Shown here piece after piece: positions 38,584 to 47,842 of a DNA stretch of 64,000 nucleotides. Within the stretch, counting starts at the first letter, position 1, and each line of letters opens with the position of its first letter. The DNA is from Cognaticolwellia beringensis. GTDB lineage: Bacteria > Pseudomonadota > Gammaproteobacteria > Enterobacterales > Alteromonadaceae. The stretch spans positions 3,534,001-3,598,000 of the forward strand of contig NZ_CP020465.1 of assembly GCF_002076895.1 (NCBI RefSeq), written 5' to 3'. Below the pieces are notes generated by a model. That model was not told the DNA's origin. It ran no database searches and saw only the letters and a program-made list of their open reading frames with translations. The position numbers and the translations under genes are program-made.

Positions 38584-39795
38584 ATGAATAAGCAACTATC
38601 GATAACGATCGTTATAGCTTTGTTACTTAATACTGCAAGCACATTAGCGAACTCAACAACCCTGACAGCTAAGCAGTTGGCAAAAAAAGCCATCATTGTT
38701 GATACACACATTGATGCACCTAGCAAGTTACTTGCTGAGTGGGGTGATCTTGGCTCTACTTCACCTAGTCGTGAATTTGATTACCCTAGTGCTTATTCAG
38801 GCGGCCTTAATGTAGCTTTTATGTCAATTTACACTTCAGCTAGTGATGATCAGCAAGGCAAAGCAAAACAAATTGCCCATACACAGATTGATAGTATTGA
38901 AGCATTAATTGCACGTCATCCTAATAAATTTGGACTTTTAAGTTCACCAAAAGATATCGAACGTTTAAAAACAGAAAACCGTGTTTTGTTAGCACTTGGT
39001 ATGGAGAATGGCGCTCCAATTGAGGATGACATTAATCAAGTGGGTAAATTTTTTAAACGTGGGGTCCGTTATATTACATTAGCTCACAGCGCTAGCAATC
39101 GAATTAGCGATTCTTCTTATGATCCCAGACGTCAATGGAACGGATTAAGCCCTTTTGGTAAGAAGGTTGTGAGTGAAATGAACCGGCTAGGGATGATAGT
39201 AGACGTGTCGCATTTATCCGATAAAGCTGTAAAAGATGTGCTGTTATTGAGCAAAGTACCGGTAATTGCGAGCCACTCTGCTTTTAGACATTTCACTCCC
39301 GGATTTGAACGCAATATTAGTGATGAACTTGCACGGGCTATTGCGGCTAAGGGTGGGGTGATACAAATATCCTTTGGCATACCTTTTATTAATCGAAAAT
39401 CAGCAGATGACCTTCAAGCTTTTTTCAAAGAAAAAGCGGCAATAGCCAAGCAAAACCAAGCAGCTATTGTTTCAGGCACAGAATTAATAGATGAACAATC
39501 GTTTGATAAAAATTGGTGGGATAAACATCCTATGCCAGTGACACCCATTGATGCTGTGCTTAATCAATTTGACTATGCTATAAAACTTGTAGGCATTGAT
39601 CATGTTGGTATTGGTTCAGATTTTGATGGCGTACAAGGAGCACTACCAGAAGGCCTAAAATCTGTTGCCGATTACCCTAATTTAATTGTAGGCTTACAAA
39701 CCCGTGGTTATAGCGATGAACAAATAACTAAACTTCTAGGAGGAAATTTCTTACGAGTTTGGACTGAGATTGAATCTGGAGCTGAAAAAAGTTAG
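38584..39795 (+). CDS. Membrane dipeptidase, peptidase family M19
   Basis: A zinc dipeptidase (renal dipeptidase family) of 403 residues. A signal peptide (about 22 residues, ending TLANS) points to the periplasm. The binuclear metal site motifs are all present: VDTHIDAP (about 38-44), a Glu in ALGMENGAPI, DVSHLSD, ASHSAFRHF and the Asp in DHVGIGSDFDG. It hydrolyses dipeptides, sometimes with D-residues or beta-lactam-like bonds. The ATG at 38584 is used because the ATG at 38578 runs into a stop. It is a single gene. Confidence 0.94.
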   Translation: MNKQLSITIVIALLLNTASTLANSTTLTAKQLAKKAIIVDTHIDAPSKLLAEWGDLGSTSPSREFDYPSAYSGGLNVAFMSIYTSASDDQQGKAKQIAHTQIDSIEALIARHPNKFGLLSSPKDIERLKTENRVLLALGMENGAPIEDDINQVGKFFKRGVRYITLAHSASNRISDSSYDPRRQWNGLSPFGKKVVSEMNRLGMIVDVSHLSDKAVKDVLLLSKVPVIASHSAFRHFTPGFERNISDELARAIAAKGGVIQISFGIPFINRKSADDLQAFFKEKAAIAKQNQAAIVSGTELIDEQSFDKNWWDKHPMPVTPIDAVLNQFDYAIKLVGIDHVGIGSDFDGVQGALPEGLKSVADYPNLIVGLQTRGYSDEQITKLLGGNFLRVWTEIESGAEKS

Positions 39796-39835
39796 CTTTG
39801 TTAAAAATTCACATGGAGCGGGATACATGACAACA

Positions 39836-39912
39836 AAAGCCGATTGAATTTCAGCGTGACTGGCTCCTTCGCCATCATAACTGCCGATAATCTTAGCATT
39901 GTTAACGGCCAC
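39836..39912. repeat. Dispersed repeat, copy E (partial, diverged)
   Basis: The clearest part is CTGCCGATAATCTTAGCATT at 39881-39900, running on to about 39912. It parallels CTGCCGATGATCTTTCATTG in copy B (42485 onward). Upstream, CCGATTGAATTTCA parallels GGATTGAAGCTCA of copy C. Confidence 0.5.
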
Positions 39913-39967
39913 GTAGGCTACAGAACTACCAAGTATGGAATTTTTTAAATTAATAATAAGGACATTT

Positions 39968-40489
39968 ATGAAATATAGTTTATTAACCATTTGTATATTA
40001 GTGCTAAGCGCTTGTGGGGGCGGTAGCAATAAAAAAACGCCTGACAGCAATGGCTTGCCAGATGATACAACGAGCTTTACCTTACAAAACATCAGGTTTG
40101 ATGCAAAAGATTTTTATGAAGGAGAGCAGATTACGGTTACAGAAGGTACTAGCTTTGAAGTTCAGTGGGTATCACCCACCTCAGCACCCTACAGAATAGG
40201 TTTGTATTTATCGACTAACGGTGAAATACATTCTGACATAAATAATATAGTAGAGCTTAAATGTGGTAGCGCTTCTTTCTCACTTTGCCCTAACGCAACA
40301 GGTGAAGTTCAATGTGAAATTGATGACAACAAGCTATCTTGCTCTGTCGGAAGTGATTTTGTAGGTAGTGAGGGCTTTCAGGATAAAGACCTATTAAACT
40401 TAAGGTTTATCATAAGAGGTTGTGATGCCCTTAATAGCTGTGATGTAAAAACGTTTAATTTGTCGGTACAGAGTAATCTAGGCGATTAA
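39968..40489 (+). CDS. Small lipoprotein, function unknown
   Basis: A 173-residue protein. The start is ATG at 39968 with AAGGA at good spacing; the frame is open upstream to 39935 but without a site. The lipobox is LSAC, followed by a GGGSNKK linker, so it is anchored in the envelope. The body has three cysteine clusters (ELKCGSASFSLCPN, EVQCEIDDNKLSCSVG, RGCDALNSCDV), probably disulfide-paired, and beta-rich sequence that could be an Ig-like fold. No family recognised. Confidence 0.65.
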   Translation: MKYSLLTICILVLSACGGGSNKKTPDSNGLPDDTTSFTLQNIRFDAKDFYEGEQITVTEGTSFEVQWVSPTSAPYRIGLYLSTNGEIHSDINNIVELKCGSASFSLCPNATGEVQCEIDDNKLSCSVGSDFVGSEGFQDKDLLNLRFIIRGCDALNSCDVKTFNLSVQSNLGD

Positions 40490-41161
40490 CAATAGCTTTA
40501 TAGTTACAAAAATATTTGTTGGAAATTAACGCTTATTAAAGGTTTTACCCAAGCTTGCTATGAACTCACAGCTTAAAGCAGGCGTACAAGAGGTATGTTG
40601 TTATATGCAGTTTAAGCTTCTATCTTACTTCAGGACGATAAAGCACTTAACTCATACCTACTTTACGTACCTGTGAATACCTGTGGGGTCAGGTTCGTTG
40701 AAATGTCAGCAATGTTGTTTACCTCATTAGCGTCTGATATTTTGAATTCACTTAAGTCTTATTTGTCGGTTCACTTGTCGTTAGATAATCCTAAGCTAAT
40801 GTCTCCGTATCAAAGTGATCGTTAGGCAGGTTGATTTTTATTCGTAAATTTAGACCGCTTTGTGGCAATAGTTAGCGTGCATAGTAATAATCGTTACGAC
40901 CGCATTGTCGGATAAAACGACAAAAATCATTCGGTCGGTTTGAAGCTCAAAGCCGTCGGTGGTATTTAGTACCTGAACGCTAACATTTGCCACACTGCGG
41001 TCAAGCATAACCCTAAAAATGATATAAATTACATGTCAGCTTTGAGATTCTAAAACTGACAACAGTAATGATTTCATGTTTTTGTAGCATATTGAAAGAC
41101 AAGGTCATAATCATTGATAAATTTAATGCCCCTTAAAACAGACCTAACACCAAAACAGTAT
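40490..41161. other. Long intergenic region holding dispersed repeat copy A
   Basis: No ORF is supported. The only recognised content is the dispersed repeat at 40891-40993. Confidence 0.55.
40891..40993. repeat. Dispersed intergenic repeat, copy A
   Basis: It shares the core ACGACCGC..GTCGGATAAAACGACAAAAATCATT..GGTCGG.TTGAAGCTCA, then CGCTAAC..TTGCCAC, with copy B (42419-42523) and, less fully, with copies C and D. It is intergenic and without coding potential. Confidence 0.75.
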
Positions 41162-41995
41162 CTAATTGATTTTACTTTTAATCAGTGGATTCTTGAGTTC
41201 AAAACTTATTCTGTCAGCTAGATGTAGGCGGCTATATAAATGACCGAAGTGTTGGTCAAACATAGCCTTTAAAGTGCCATTTTTAATGATCAGTTCCAGC
41301 CCTGTATTTAGGTGTTTCGCGAGTTCAGGATTGTTGGGATTTACATAAAAAACTACAGGAAAGTTATAACGGAGCATTAATGTCGGCGCTATAGTTAAAT
41401 CCAATTTTTCCAAATCAGCTTGTTGATATACTTGTTCAATTTCATTGGCTCCCAGAGCTAAATAATCAAAGTCATTATTCACTAAATGTTGAAAAATAGT
41501 TTCAAAATTACCGATCTCAACAGTGTTATATTGATTTGCTTTAAATAAAGTAACATCTGCCCAGCCAGTAGGAATTCCTGAACGCATTTTTTTCATCTCA
41601 TCGGTCTGCTTTATTGCATCAAAACGTGCTGAATCTGTTTTGCGGATGATCAATAATCGCTGACCAAGCAAGCCCTGCATTATGGGTTTAGCTATTAAAA
41701 TTTTGTTTTCTGCATTGAGTTTTGGGTTGCCTTGTACCGTGGCAAAAACATCAAATAATTGCTTGCTAAAAACGCTTGCTTCTTCACTAATTGATAGATT
41801 ACGTTCATCGATATCAATACTTGTCTTCACTCCTGCAGCGCTGAGGGCAGCTTGCAGTACTTGTTGTTCGTAAAGTTGTCTTGAGGGCGTTTTATTGCCG
41901 TTCCAGAATGATACTTGATGAGCCTGCGCCGTCAGGGGGGCCAAGAGTGTAAGACAAATCAGATAATGACGAGTCAAACAAAATAAATTTTTCAA
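41162..41995 (-). CDS. Periplasmic solute-binding-like protein (SBP_bac_3 type)
   Basis: A 277-residue protein starting at TTG 41995, which has AGAGG 6 nt upstream; the frame runs further up to 42013 without a site. The signal peptide (about 24 residues) ends APLTAQAHQ. The remainder has the two-lobe layout of amino-acid-binding-like proteins: GIPTGWADVTLFKANQYN at the lobe crossing, FDYLALGANEIEQVYQ, and the C-terminal LNTGLELIIKNGTLKAMFDQHF, which is typical of this family. No permease or ATPase genes are nearby, so it may be a sensory or orphan binding protein. Dispersed repeats lie on both sides. Confidence 0.78.
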   Translation of the reverse strand: MKNLFCLTRHYLICLTLLAPLTAQAHQVSFWNGNKTPSRQLYEQQVLQAALSAAGVKTSIDIDERNLSISEEASVFSKQLFDVFATVQGNPKLNAENKILIAKPIMQGLLGQRLLIIRKTDSARFDAIKQTDEMKKMRSGIPTGWADVTLFKANQYNTVEIGNFETIFQHLVNNDFDYLALGANEIEQVYQQADLEKLDLTIAPTLMLRYNFPVVFYVNPNNPELAKHLNTGLELIIKNGTLKAMFDQHFGHLYSRLHLADRISFELKNPLIKSKIN

Positions 41996-42013
41996 AGGCA
42001 AACCTCTCAACAA

Positions 42014-42551
42014 TGGATGGAAAAATTAAGGCGAGTCAAGGTTGATTTGAACAATGCCCAATGCAGATTAATCTCTTATATTATAATAAATTATTTTGCT
42101 TTCTAAAGACAACATATAAGCTTTAACTTTTAAACTTAGGCAAACCTGACGATTTCTTATTTTTTCTTTTTCAGTCGGGGAGTTTTATCAAGAATACATG
42201 TTTAAAAATGACTGTTTTCTTACCAAAGCTCAAGCTTTAAGAACCTCTGCTTGACAGTAAATTTCCGGTACATTCTATTTTTATTTCTATTTCTTGTTTG
42301 CGCACTTCGAAGTCATGCCGTTAAAATATTTTGAACGGCGGCAATGTTGGCTTACTCGTCTATCAATATAAAATAAGGTTAACGTCTTTTAAATACCAAA
42401 AGTACCTCAACATGTAATCGTTCCTAACGACCGCCGTGACGGATAAAACGATAAAAATCATTAGGTCAGTTTGAAGCTTATAGCTGCCGATGATCTTTCA
42501 TTGTAAACGCTAACTTTTACCACAAACCAGAATTACCACTTACGAATCAGG
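42014..42551. other. Intergenic region with dispersed repeat copy B
   Basis: No ORF. Repeat copy B occupies 42419-42523; the rest is AT-rich. Confidence 0.5.
42419..42523. repeat. Dispersed intergenic repeat, copy B
   Basis: The closest relative of copy A: the same order of blocks (ACGACCGC, CGGATAAAACGA, AAAATCATT, GGTC, TTGAAGCT, CGCTAAC, ACCAC) with scattered substitutions. Confidence 0.75.
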
Positions 42552-43475
42552 CTAAATTATAAGTAATTTTTGCTTCATAAAATCGATAAACACACGGTTT
42601 TTATTTGGTAGGTATTTACTTTGCACATACTGTAAACAAATATCGCCTTGGTAGCTCCCTTTTAGCTGCCAATCTTCCAATAATGGAATGAGTTTCCCCG
42701 TTTCAATGCCTTGTTGCGCGATATAATCTGGTAAAGCACCAACACCAAAACCCTGTTCAATAGCATCTCGGCGCATCTCACTGTGATTAATTAGATATGA
42801 CCCTGAAACTTGTACGGTAGTTTGTTGATTTTTATTACTAAATTTCCAACGACCATCAGCCATATTTTCACCTAAGCATATGCATGCTAAATTTTTTAAA
42901 TCATCGGGGTGTAATGGTAGGGTGTGTTTGGATAGAAAATCAGGGCTAGCACACACCACATTTTCAACATGTCCAAGTTTGACGTTTACCAAGGCTTCAA
43001 TGGGGTTGTCATTAATATGAATCAAAAAATCTACACCGTCATGGATAGGATCTAAAATACGGTCGGATACCTTCAAATGCAGCTGAATGTCTGGGTAGCA
43101 TTTCAAAAACTCAACAAAGAGTGGTCTTAATACTTTATTGGCTAGTGATTTTGGTGCTGCTACTCTCAATAATCCACTAACTGTCGATGTTGCAGAGTGG
43201 CTAGCATTAACAGCTTGATCAGCAGATTCTACCATTTGCTTACAATAATTAAATGTTATTGTCCCTGACTCCGTTAATGCCAGTTGCCGTGTAGTTCGCT
43301 GTAATAATTTGATGCCTAATGCATCTTCCAATCGGCCAATTTGACGACTTACTGCTGAAGGTGTAACTCCAAGCTTTTTTGCCGCCTTACTAAAATTTCC
43401 CTGCTCAACCACAGTGACAAAAATCGCCATATCAGATAATAAAGGGATTAATTTATTTGTGTCCATGAGGCACAA
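42552..43475 (-). CDS. LysR-family transcriptional regulator
   Basis: A protein of about 305 residues. The N-terminal winged helix (about 12-75) reads FVTVVEQGNFSKAAKKLGV, then TPSAVSRQIGRLEDALGIKLLQRTTR. The C-terminal effector domain resembles the CrgA/AaeR group (VNASHSATSTVSGLLRVAAP). The start is either GTG 43475, close to AAGGA, or ATG 43466. It is divergent from the LysE exporter, so it probably controls that gene; an imperfect palindrome lies between them. The co-inducer may be the exported amino acid. Confidence 0.9.
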   Translation of the reverse strand: MCLMDTNKLIPLLSDMAIFVTVVEQGNFSKAAKKLGVTPSAVSRQIGRLEDALGIKLLQRTTRQLALTESGTITFNYCKQMVESADQAVNASHSATSTVSGLLRVAAPKSLANKVLRPLFVEFLKCYPDIQLHLKVSDRILDPIHDGVDFLIHINDNPIEALVNVKLGHVENVVCASPDFLSKHTLPLHPDDLKNLACICLGENMADGRWKFSNKNQQTTVQVSGSYLINHSEMRRDAIEQGFGVGALPDYIAQQGIETGKLIPLLEDWQLKGSYQGDICLQYVQSKYLPNKNRVFIDFMKQKLLII

Positions 43476-43507
43476 GTCCTTTGTCAGTTAAGTGTATTGT
43501 TTAAATT

Positions 43508-43547
43508 AACTCATATATTAACATAGTTGCGTTGTAATAAATGAGTT
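43508..43547. promoter_or_regulatory. Possible LysR site in the LysR/LysE spacer
   Basis: AACTCAT (43508-43514) is repeated inverted as ATGAGTT (43541-43547) in the 106-nt divergent spacer. The spacing is wide for a single LysR T-N11-A box, so this is tentative. Confidence 0.3.
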
Positions 43548-43581
43548 GCTCCGAGCATACTTAAAATTGTAAGAGGAAAAT

Positions 43582-44223
43582 ATGGAATTTTTAATAAATA
43601 CTTATATGGCAGAAATTATAGCAGTGAGCACAATTGCTATTTTTATGGCTATATTACCAGGTGCTGATTTTGTCATGGTGACGCGCACGAGCATCTACAA
43701 TGGCCGTTTTTCAGGCTTATATATGAGTTTAGGTATGTGTTTATCTGTTTGTATTCACGCTAGCTATTCTATTGCTGGATTAGCCGTAGTGGTAGCAAAT
43801 TCTCCATGGTTATTTTCAGCAATAAAATATTTAGGTGCGGCTTATCTTATTTATATTTCTTGGCAGTTATTAACAACACGTGAGAGTTTAAATAAAGACA
43901 AAGGCAACCCTACGACTCAAATGTCACCTTTTATGGCATTACGTTTAGGCTTTACTTGCAATTTATTAAACCCCAAAACAGCTATTTTCTTCTTAAGTAT
44001 TTTTACGCAAGTTGTGTCGATAGATACGCCGTTAATTATGCAAGTAAGTTATGGCCTGATCATAATGTTGGCACATTTTGTTTGGTACAGTGGTGTGGTT
44101 TTATTGTTATCACACCCCAGCATATTGCCTCGTTTCAATCGGCAAAAACAAAAAATTGATAAAGTAGCAGGATTTGTATTGATGCTAATTGCTATAAAGC
44201 TAAGTTTAGTTAGTTATGTTTAA
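43582..44223 (+). CDS. LysE/RhtB-family amino acid exporter
   Basis: A 213-residue, about six-helix inner-membrane exporter. Family marks are IFMAILPGADFVMVTRTSIYNG, then GRFSGLYMSLGMCLSV, and LGFTCNLLNPKTAIFFLSIFTQ. It exports amino acids such as homoserine, threonine or lysine. AGAGGA lies at good spacing before the ATG. It is divergently paired with a LysR regulator, the usual arrangement for this family. Confidence 0.93.
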   Translation: MEFLINTYMAEIIAVSTIAIFMAILPGADFVMVTRTSIYNGRFSGLYMSLGMCLSVCIHASYSIAGLAVVVANSPWLFSAIKYLGAAYLIYISWQLLTTRESLNKDKGNPTTQMSPFMALRLGFTCNLLNPKTAIFFLSIFTQVVSIDTPLIMQVSYGLIIMLAHFVWYSGVVLLLSHPSILPRFNRQKQKIDKVAGFVLMLIAIKLSLVSYV

Positions 44224-44245
44224 GTAAAAAATGGCTTCGTTTTAA

Positions 44246-44327
44246 TGTCGGATAAAACGACGAATATAATTAGGCTGGATTGAAGCTCATTGCTGCCTAT
44301 GTGAGTCAACCTCCGTACGCTAATTGT
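44246..44327. repeat. Dispersed intergenic repeat, copy C
   Basis: It keeps GTCGGATAAAACGACGAAT, TTAGGCTGGATTGAAGCTCA, TGCTGCC and ACGCTAA in the same order as copies A and B, 23 nt after the LysE stop. Confidence 0.7.
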
Positions 44328-44550
44328 CTCATTATTGACGGTTTTCAAATGTATCAAAGGCTGTTGTAACAAAAAACTAAATAGTAGGTTACTTGCCAAT
44401 AGTCATTCTCTGTAAAGTTCAACCTATCTACAAGTTAACTTTTAGGTTTCTAGTTTTAAAATTAAACTAGGGTGGCGTTGGTTGGTAATTAACTCAATAG
44501 AGCATATGAATGACCTGGTCAACTAAATTCAGACACCCTAGTTAAGTTCG

Positions 44551-45387
44551 CTAAGCTACCTTTTTCAGTTCTCTTTCTTTACACTCAAATTCATTGGGGT
44601 TTTGATAACCAAGATATGAGTGCATTCTTTTGCTGTTGTACCACATCGCGATGTAGTTCAGCACATCTTGTTGAGCTGCATAACGTGTTCGATAGTTACG
44701 CCAATGCACGCGTTCTTGTTTTAAACTACCAAAGAAGCTCTCTGCTACCGCATTATCCCAGCAGCAACCTTTCTTACTCATACTACCAACAAAGCCATGT
44801 AACTTGAGTATTCGTCTATATTGATGACTCGCATATTGAACACCTTGATCTGAATGTACTATCAGTCCAGCCTTTGCTTTTCGTTGCCACATTGCCATGG
44901 TGAGAGCATCACAAACAAGTTGAGCTTTCATTCTTGAACCCATGCTCCAACCGACAACTTTACGAGAGTATAGGTCGATTACTATCGCCAAATATAGCCA
45001 GCCTTCTGAAGTCCATATGTAGGTAATATCTTGCACCCACGCTTGGTTAGGTTGTTGCACATCAAAGTCTTGCTCAAGTTCGTTCGCGTAAACGGGCTTG
45101 TTGTGTTCGCTGTTTGTCGTTGCTTTATATTTTTTCTTGTAACGTACCCAAACGTTTGCTTCTTTCATTAATTGCGCTGTTTTTCTACGGCTAACTGGGA
45201 AGCTGAGTGCATTCAACGCTTTCTGAATACGTCTTTCGCCATAAGTATTATCGCTAAATTTTGCAATATCTTTCACCCATTTCAGCATCTCTTGATGGGT
45301 TGTATCAATGGGTCTTTGAGCCTTTCTTTTCTGATAACTATAATAATTGTTACTTTTTATACCCAGTACTCGACACATCAGTATCAC
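44551..45387 (-). CDS. IS3-family transposase OrfB (DDE integrase), copy 1
   Basis: The catalytic subunit of the IS3 transposase, normally made as an OrfAB fusion by -1 frameshifting from orfA. The 278 residues read from the first start-like codon contain a helix-turn-helix-like HTH_21 segment (SDNTYGERRIQKALNAL) and the rve catalytic core. The Asp, Asp and Glu are in QAWVQDITYIW, IVHSDQGVQYAS and NAVAESFFGSLKQER. The open frame extends upstream into orfA, consistent with fusion. Identical in protein sequence to copy 2 at 50505-51341. Confidence 0.95.
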   Translation of the reverse strand: MILMCRVLGIKSNNYYSYQKRKAQRPIDTTHQEMLKWVKDIAKFSDNTYGERRIQKALNALSFPVSRRKTAQLMKEANVWVRYKKKYKATTNSEHNKPVYANELEQDFDVQQPNQAWVQDITYIWTSEGWLYLAIVIDLYSRKVVGWSMGSRMKAQLVCDALTMAMWQRKAKAGLIVHSDQGVQYASHQYRRILKLHGFVGSMSKKGCCWDNAVAESFFGSLKQERVHWRNYRTRYAAQQDVLNYIAMWYNSKRMHSYLGYQNPNEFECKERELKKVA

Positions 45388-45425
45388 AGGCCAGATCTTC
45401 TTATGTTGGGTAACAAACGAGTATT

Positions 45426-45719
45426 TTACTTCGTTTCTTTTGCAAAGAAGACCGTCGCTTTTTTTAATATCTCACGCTCCATTTCTAGGCGCTTTACTTG
45501 AGCTTTAAGTTTACGGATTTCATCTTGCTCTGGCGTTAGCTTTCCATTTCCTCTAAAAGCATGACCATCATCATTTTCAGCTTCTTTGATCCATCGACCA
45601 AGCACTTGGGCACTGACGTCTAAATTTCTAGCGGCTTCTGCTACAGCGTAGTTTTGATCTCTAACGAGTGCAATTGCATCTAGTTTGAATTCTTTTGAAT
45701 AAGTTTTACGGTTTTTCAT
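45426..45719 (-). CDS. IS3-family OrfA (helix-turn-helix), copy 1
   Basis: A 97-residue DNA-binding subunit. The HTH is in FKLDAIALVRDQNYAVAEAA, then ARNLDVSAQVLGRWIKEAE, followed by a leucine-zipper-like coiled coil (EIRKLKAQVKRLEMEREIL). An A7 slippery run followed by G lies near the end (about 45459-45465). The -1 frame stays open from there into orfB, so a programmed frameshift is expected. Identical to the orfA of copy 2. Confidence 0.95.
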   Translation of the reverse strand: MKNRKTYSKEFKLDAIALVRDQNYAVAEAARNLDVSAQVLGRWIKEAENDDGHAFRGNGKLTPEQDEIRKLKAQVKRLEMEREILKKATVFFAKETK

Positions 45720-46024
45720 TTGTATCTCCAGTTAAGTCTATTATGTCTTAACTGGGGTAGTCGTATCAATTAGACCACGTCAGAACTAACTAAAAGAATC
45801 ATGAATTAGTCTAATAAATTAGGTATATTGAGAGTTTGTAATTATAATTTATTTTTCACTTCTCACCGAAGTTTGGGTTGAAAAAGTGAAAGTTAGCATG
45901 CTACTGGTTGGTATTTTAGTGGTATTAGATATGCACTATATTTAGTGATAACTTTCCATTTAGTCATGCTATTAATACCCACAGATAATGCCAAAATTGA
46001 TAAATCATTTAAAACAGGAGTTGT

Positions 46025-46762
46025 ATGAAATACACCTTATTTCTTCTTATTTATTTCACTGCATTTATATCGTATAGCGATGAAAAAATTGAAGTTATTT
46101 ATTATAAATCTCACAATCCACCATTTCAGTTTGATAATAACGAACGTGAAACTGGTTTTATAACTCATATAATCAATTCATTATCGAACGTAGATGTTTT
46201 GTTTAAGCCAAAGAATTTATCATTTAATCGTATGATAAAGGAGATGAGTACTAGTAAAGAACATTGGATAAGTTATGGATCTGATTCATGGGTTGGGGCT
46301 CAATCTACTTCCTTGTCTGAAATATCAGTATGGAAAGTTAAGCATGTATTTTTTACATTAAAATCAAATGATTTTGATGGTATGCGAAGTTTATTTGATC
46401 AAACCTTAGTGTTAATTGATGGCTTTGATTATCCAGGATTAGATTCTTATATTAACAAAGGTTTAATTAAAAAAGTTATACGCGTTAAATCACCAGAGTC
46501 AGCTATTTTATCAGTTTTGGAAGGAGATGCTGATGTTTATCCAGAGATGCGAGTCAGAATTCAATATTTTTTAAACAAAATGCAGGTCAATAAAAACGAC
46601 GTAACCCTACATGATAAAATCAATATTATCCCAGAATATGAAATAAAACTTTGCTTCTCTAAACACTTTCCTCAATCGTTAAAAGCTGACATAGAAATAA
46701 AACTAAGAAACATGAAACGCTTAAATGAGTTTGAAAATATTATGAAAAACCTAATAGAATAA
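46025..46762 (+). CDS. Periplasmic solute-binding-like protein between the two IS3 copies
   Basis: A 245-residue protein with a signal peptide (about 18 residues, ending ISYSDE). The mature part looks like a type-3 solute-binding domain: IEVIYYKSHNPPFQFDNNER, then GFITHIINSL, and ESAILSVLEGDADVYPEM at the lobe crossing. GGAG precedes the ATG. No permease genes are adjacent, so a sensory or orphan role is possible. It lies alone between two inverted IS3 copies and could have been carried or isolated by them. Confidence 0.72.
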   Translation: MKYTLFLLIYFTAFISYSDEKIEVIYYKSHNPPFQFDNNERETGFITHIINSLSNVDVLFKPKNLSFNRMIKEMSTSKEHWISYGSDSWVGAQSTSLSEISVWKVKHVFFTLKSNDFDGMRSLFDQTLVLIDGFDYPGLDSYINKGLIKKVIRVKSPESAILSVLEGDADVYPEMRVRIQYFLNKMQVNKNDVTLHDKINIIPEYEIKLCFSKHFPQSLKADIEIKLRNMKRLNEFENIMKNLIE

Positions 46763-47029
46763 ATTAAGTTGCTATAGTAAATTCTACTAGCAACAATAAA
46801 ATCAATTACTTAATCTATTAACTCTATACTTCCTAACGTGCAACGTGAATTTTCCTATCAAATTGTAGTGTTCGATAAGTCACCATTATGTAGTTTTACA
46901 GAACAGGTTTGGCGTTCTAGCTTAATAGTGAATGACCGTTATGGCTTAGTTGTCTATCAAGATGAAATATGGTCAACGACTTTAGCATACCCAAAGCAGC
47001 TTAAAGTGTGATTTCACCCTATGACAATA

Positions 47030-47087
47030 ATGTCGGATAAATGACAAAGATGATTAGGTCGGATTGAGCGTGTAGAAGTATTAGCAA
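47030..47087. repeat. Dispersed intergenic repeat, copy D (short)
   Basis: GTCGGATAAATGACAAAGAT, then GATTAGGTCGGATTGAG, matches the centre of copies A to C; the flanks are lost. Confidence 0.6.
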
Positions 47088-47293
47088 ACTAAAAACACAT
47101 TAATTCAATTAAAAAATTTATATAGTGCATTGCTCATACAAGGCTTTAATAAGTGCACGTTACCCTAGAAACTCCCTTAACTAACCCATACTAACCTGTA
47201 GGTGAATCAGCACCTTAAATTATGCTTATATATAGGTGTAACAGTGTCTTAAACTATGTTGGCTGTAATTTACGGGTCAATTTCAAATATAAA

Positions 47294-47477
47294 AATTCTC
47301 AACCTGCCTCGAATTCTCAACTTAAGTGGCACTCGCCACATTTGACTAGCGCCACTTAAATCGAGAATCTGAGGCACGTGGCACTCATAATAATCAATAA
47401 CTTAAATAATATGAAAAACAGCGGAGTGCCACTTAAGTTGAGAATTATCTCTATTAGTGGCACTTATTTCGAGAATT
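47294..47477. repeat. Cluster of about 22-bp repeats in both orientations
   Basis: The consensus is close to AATTCTCRANTTAAGTGGCA. A perfect 23-bp inverted pair lies at 47312-47334 and 47424-47446. Further diverged copies sit at 47349-47370 and 47453-47474 (both inverted), with partial copies at 47294 and 47378. Such arrays often mark recombinase or transposase binding sites at transposon ends; no matching transposase is next to it. Confidence 0.75.
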
Positions 47478-47842
47478 ATTTTGTGCGAATATTATACACT
47501 TTTTGTCGGTTTGATATTAGGTGTATAACAAATGTTCTCAGTGTTATTCATCCAGCCGAACTTGATCACATAACATATATTATTAGAATTCAATCTGCAA
47601 ACATTCCTAATATTTTTGCGTGTGACTATTTCTATTTCTTTGAATATAAATAGGTGGTTGAAAGGGGTGTTATTGGACAGTAATAATTAATTGAATAAAA
47701 AGGAGTGGATTATTTGATATATCGCAATGTACAGTACTTCTAATTAAGTACAAAGTGACGTGGTCTAATTGATACGACTACCCCAGTTAAGACATAATAG
47801 ACTTAACTGGAGATACAGTAAGCGCACAATTAAGCAGTGCGC

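Larger units (their letters stand above)
44511..45782 (-). mobile_element. IS3-family insertion sequence, copy 1 (intact, 1272 bp)
   Basis: The ends are imperfect inverted repeats beginning TGACCTGGTCAACT on one side and TGACGTGGTCTAAT on the other, converging again on ACCCYAGTTAAG about 25 nt in. The element is flanked by a 3-bp duplication GAA (44508-44510 and 45783-45785), as expected for IS3. It holds orfA and orfB on the minus strand. Its length equals that of copy 2 once the IS66 insertion is removed. Confidence 0.93.
46763..47755. other. Long non-coding stretch between the mobile elements
   Basis: It holds dispersed repeat copy D (about 47030) and an array of 22-bp repeats (47294-47477). 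A 91-codon frame across the array (47378-47653, GTG) is judged spurious. It looks like a graveyard of small elements. Confidence 0.55.

Noticed and set aside
47378-47653. 91-codon ORF across the 22-bp repeat array
   Set aside because: GTG start with no ribosome site, the frame runs through inverted repeats, and the composition is not protein-like.
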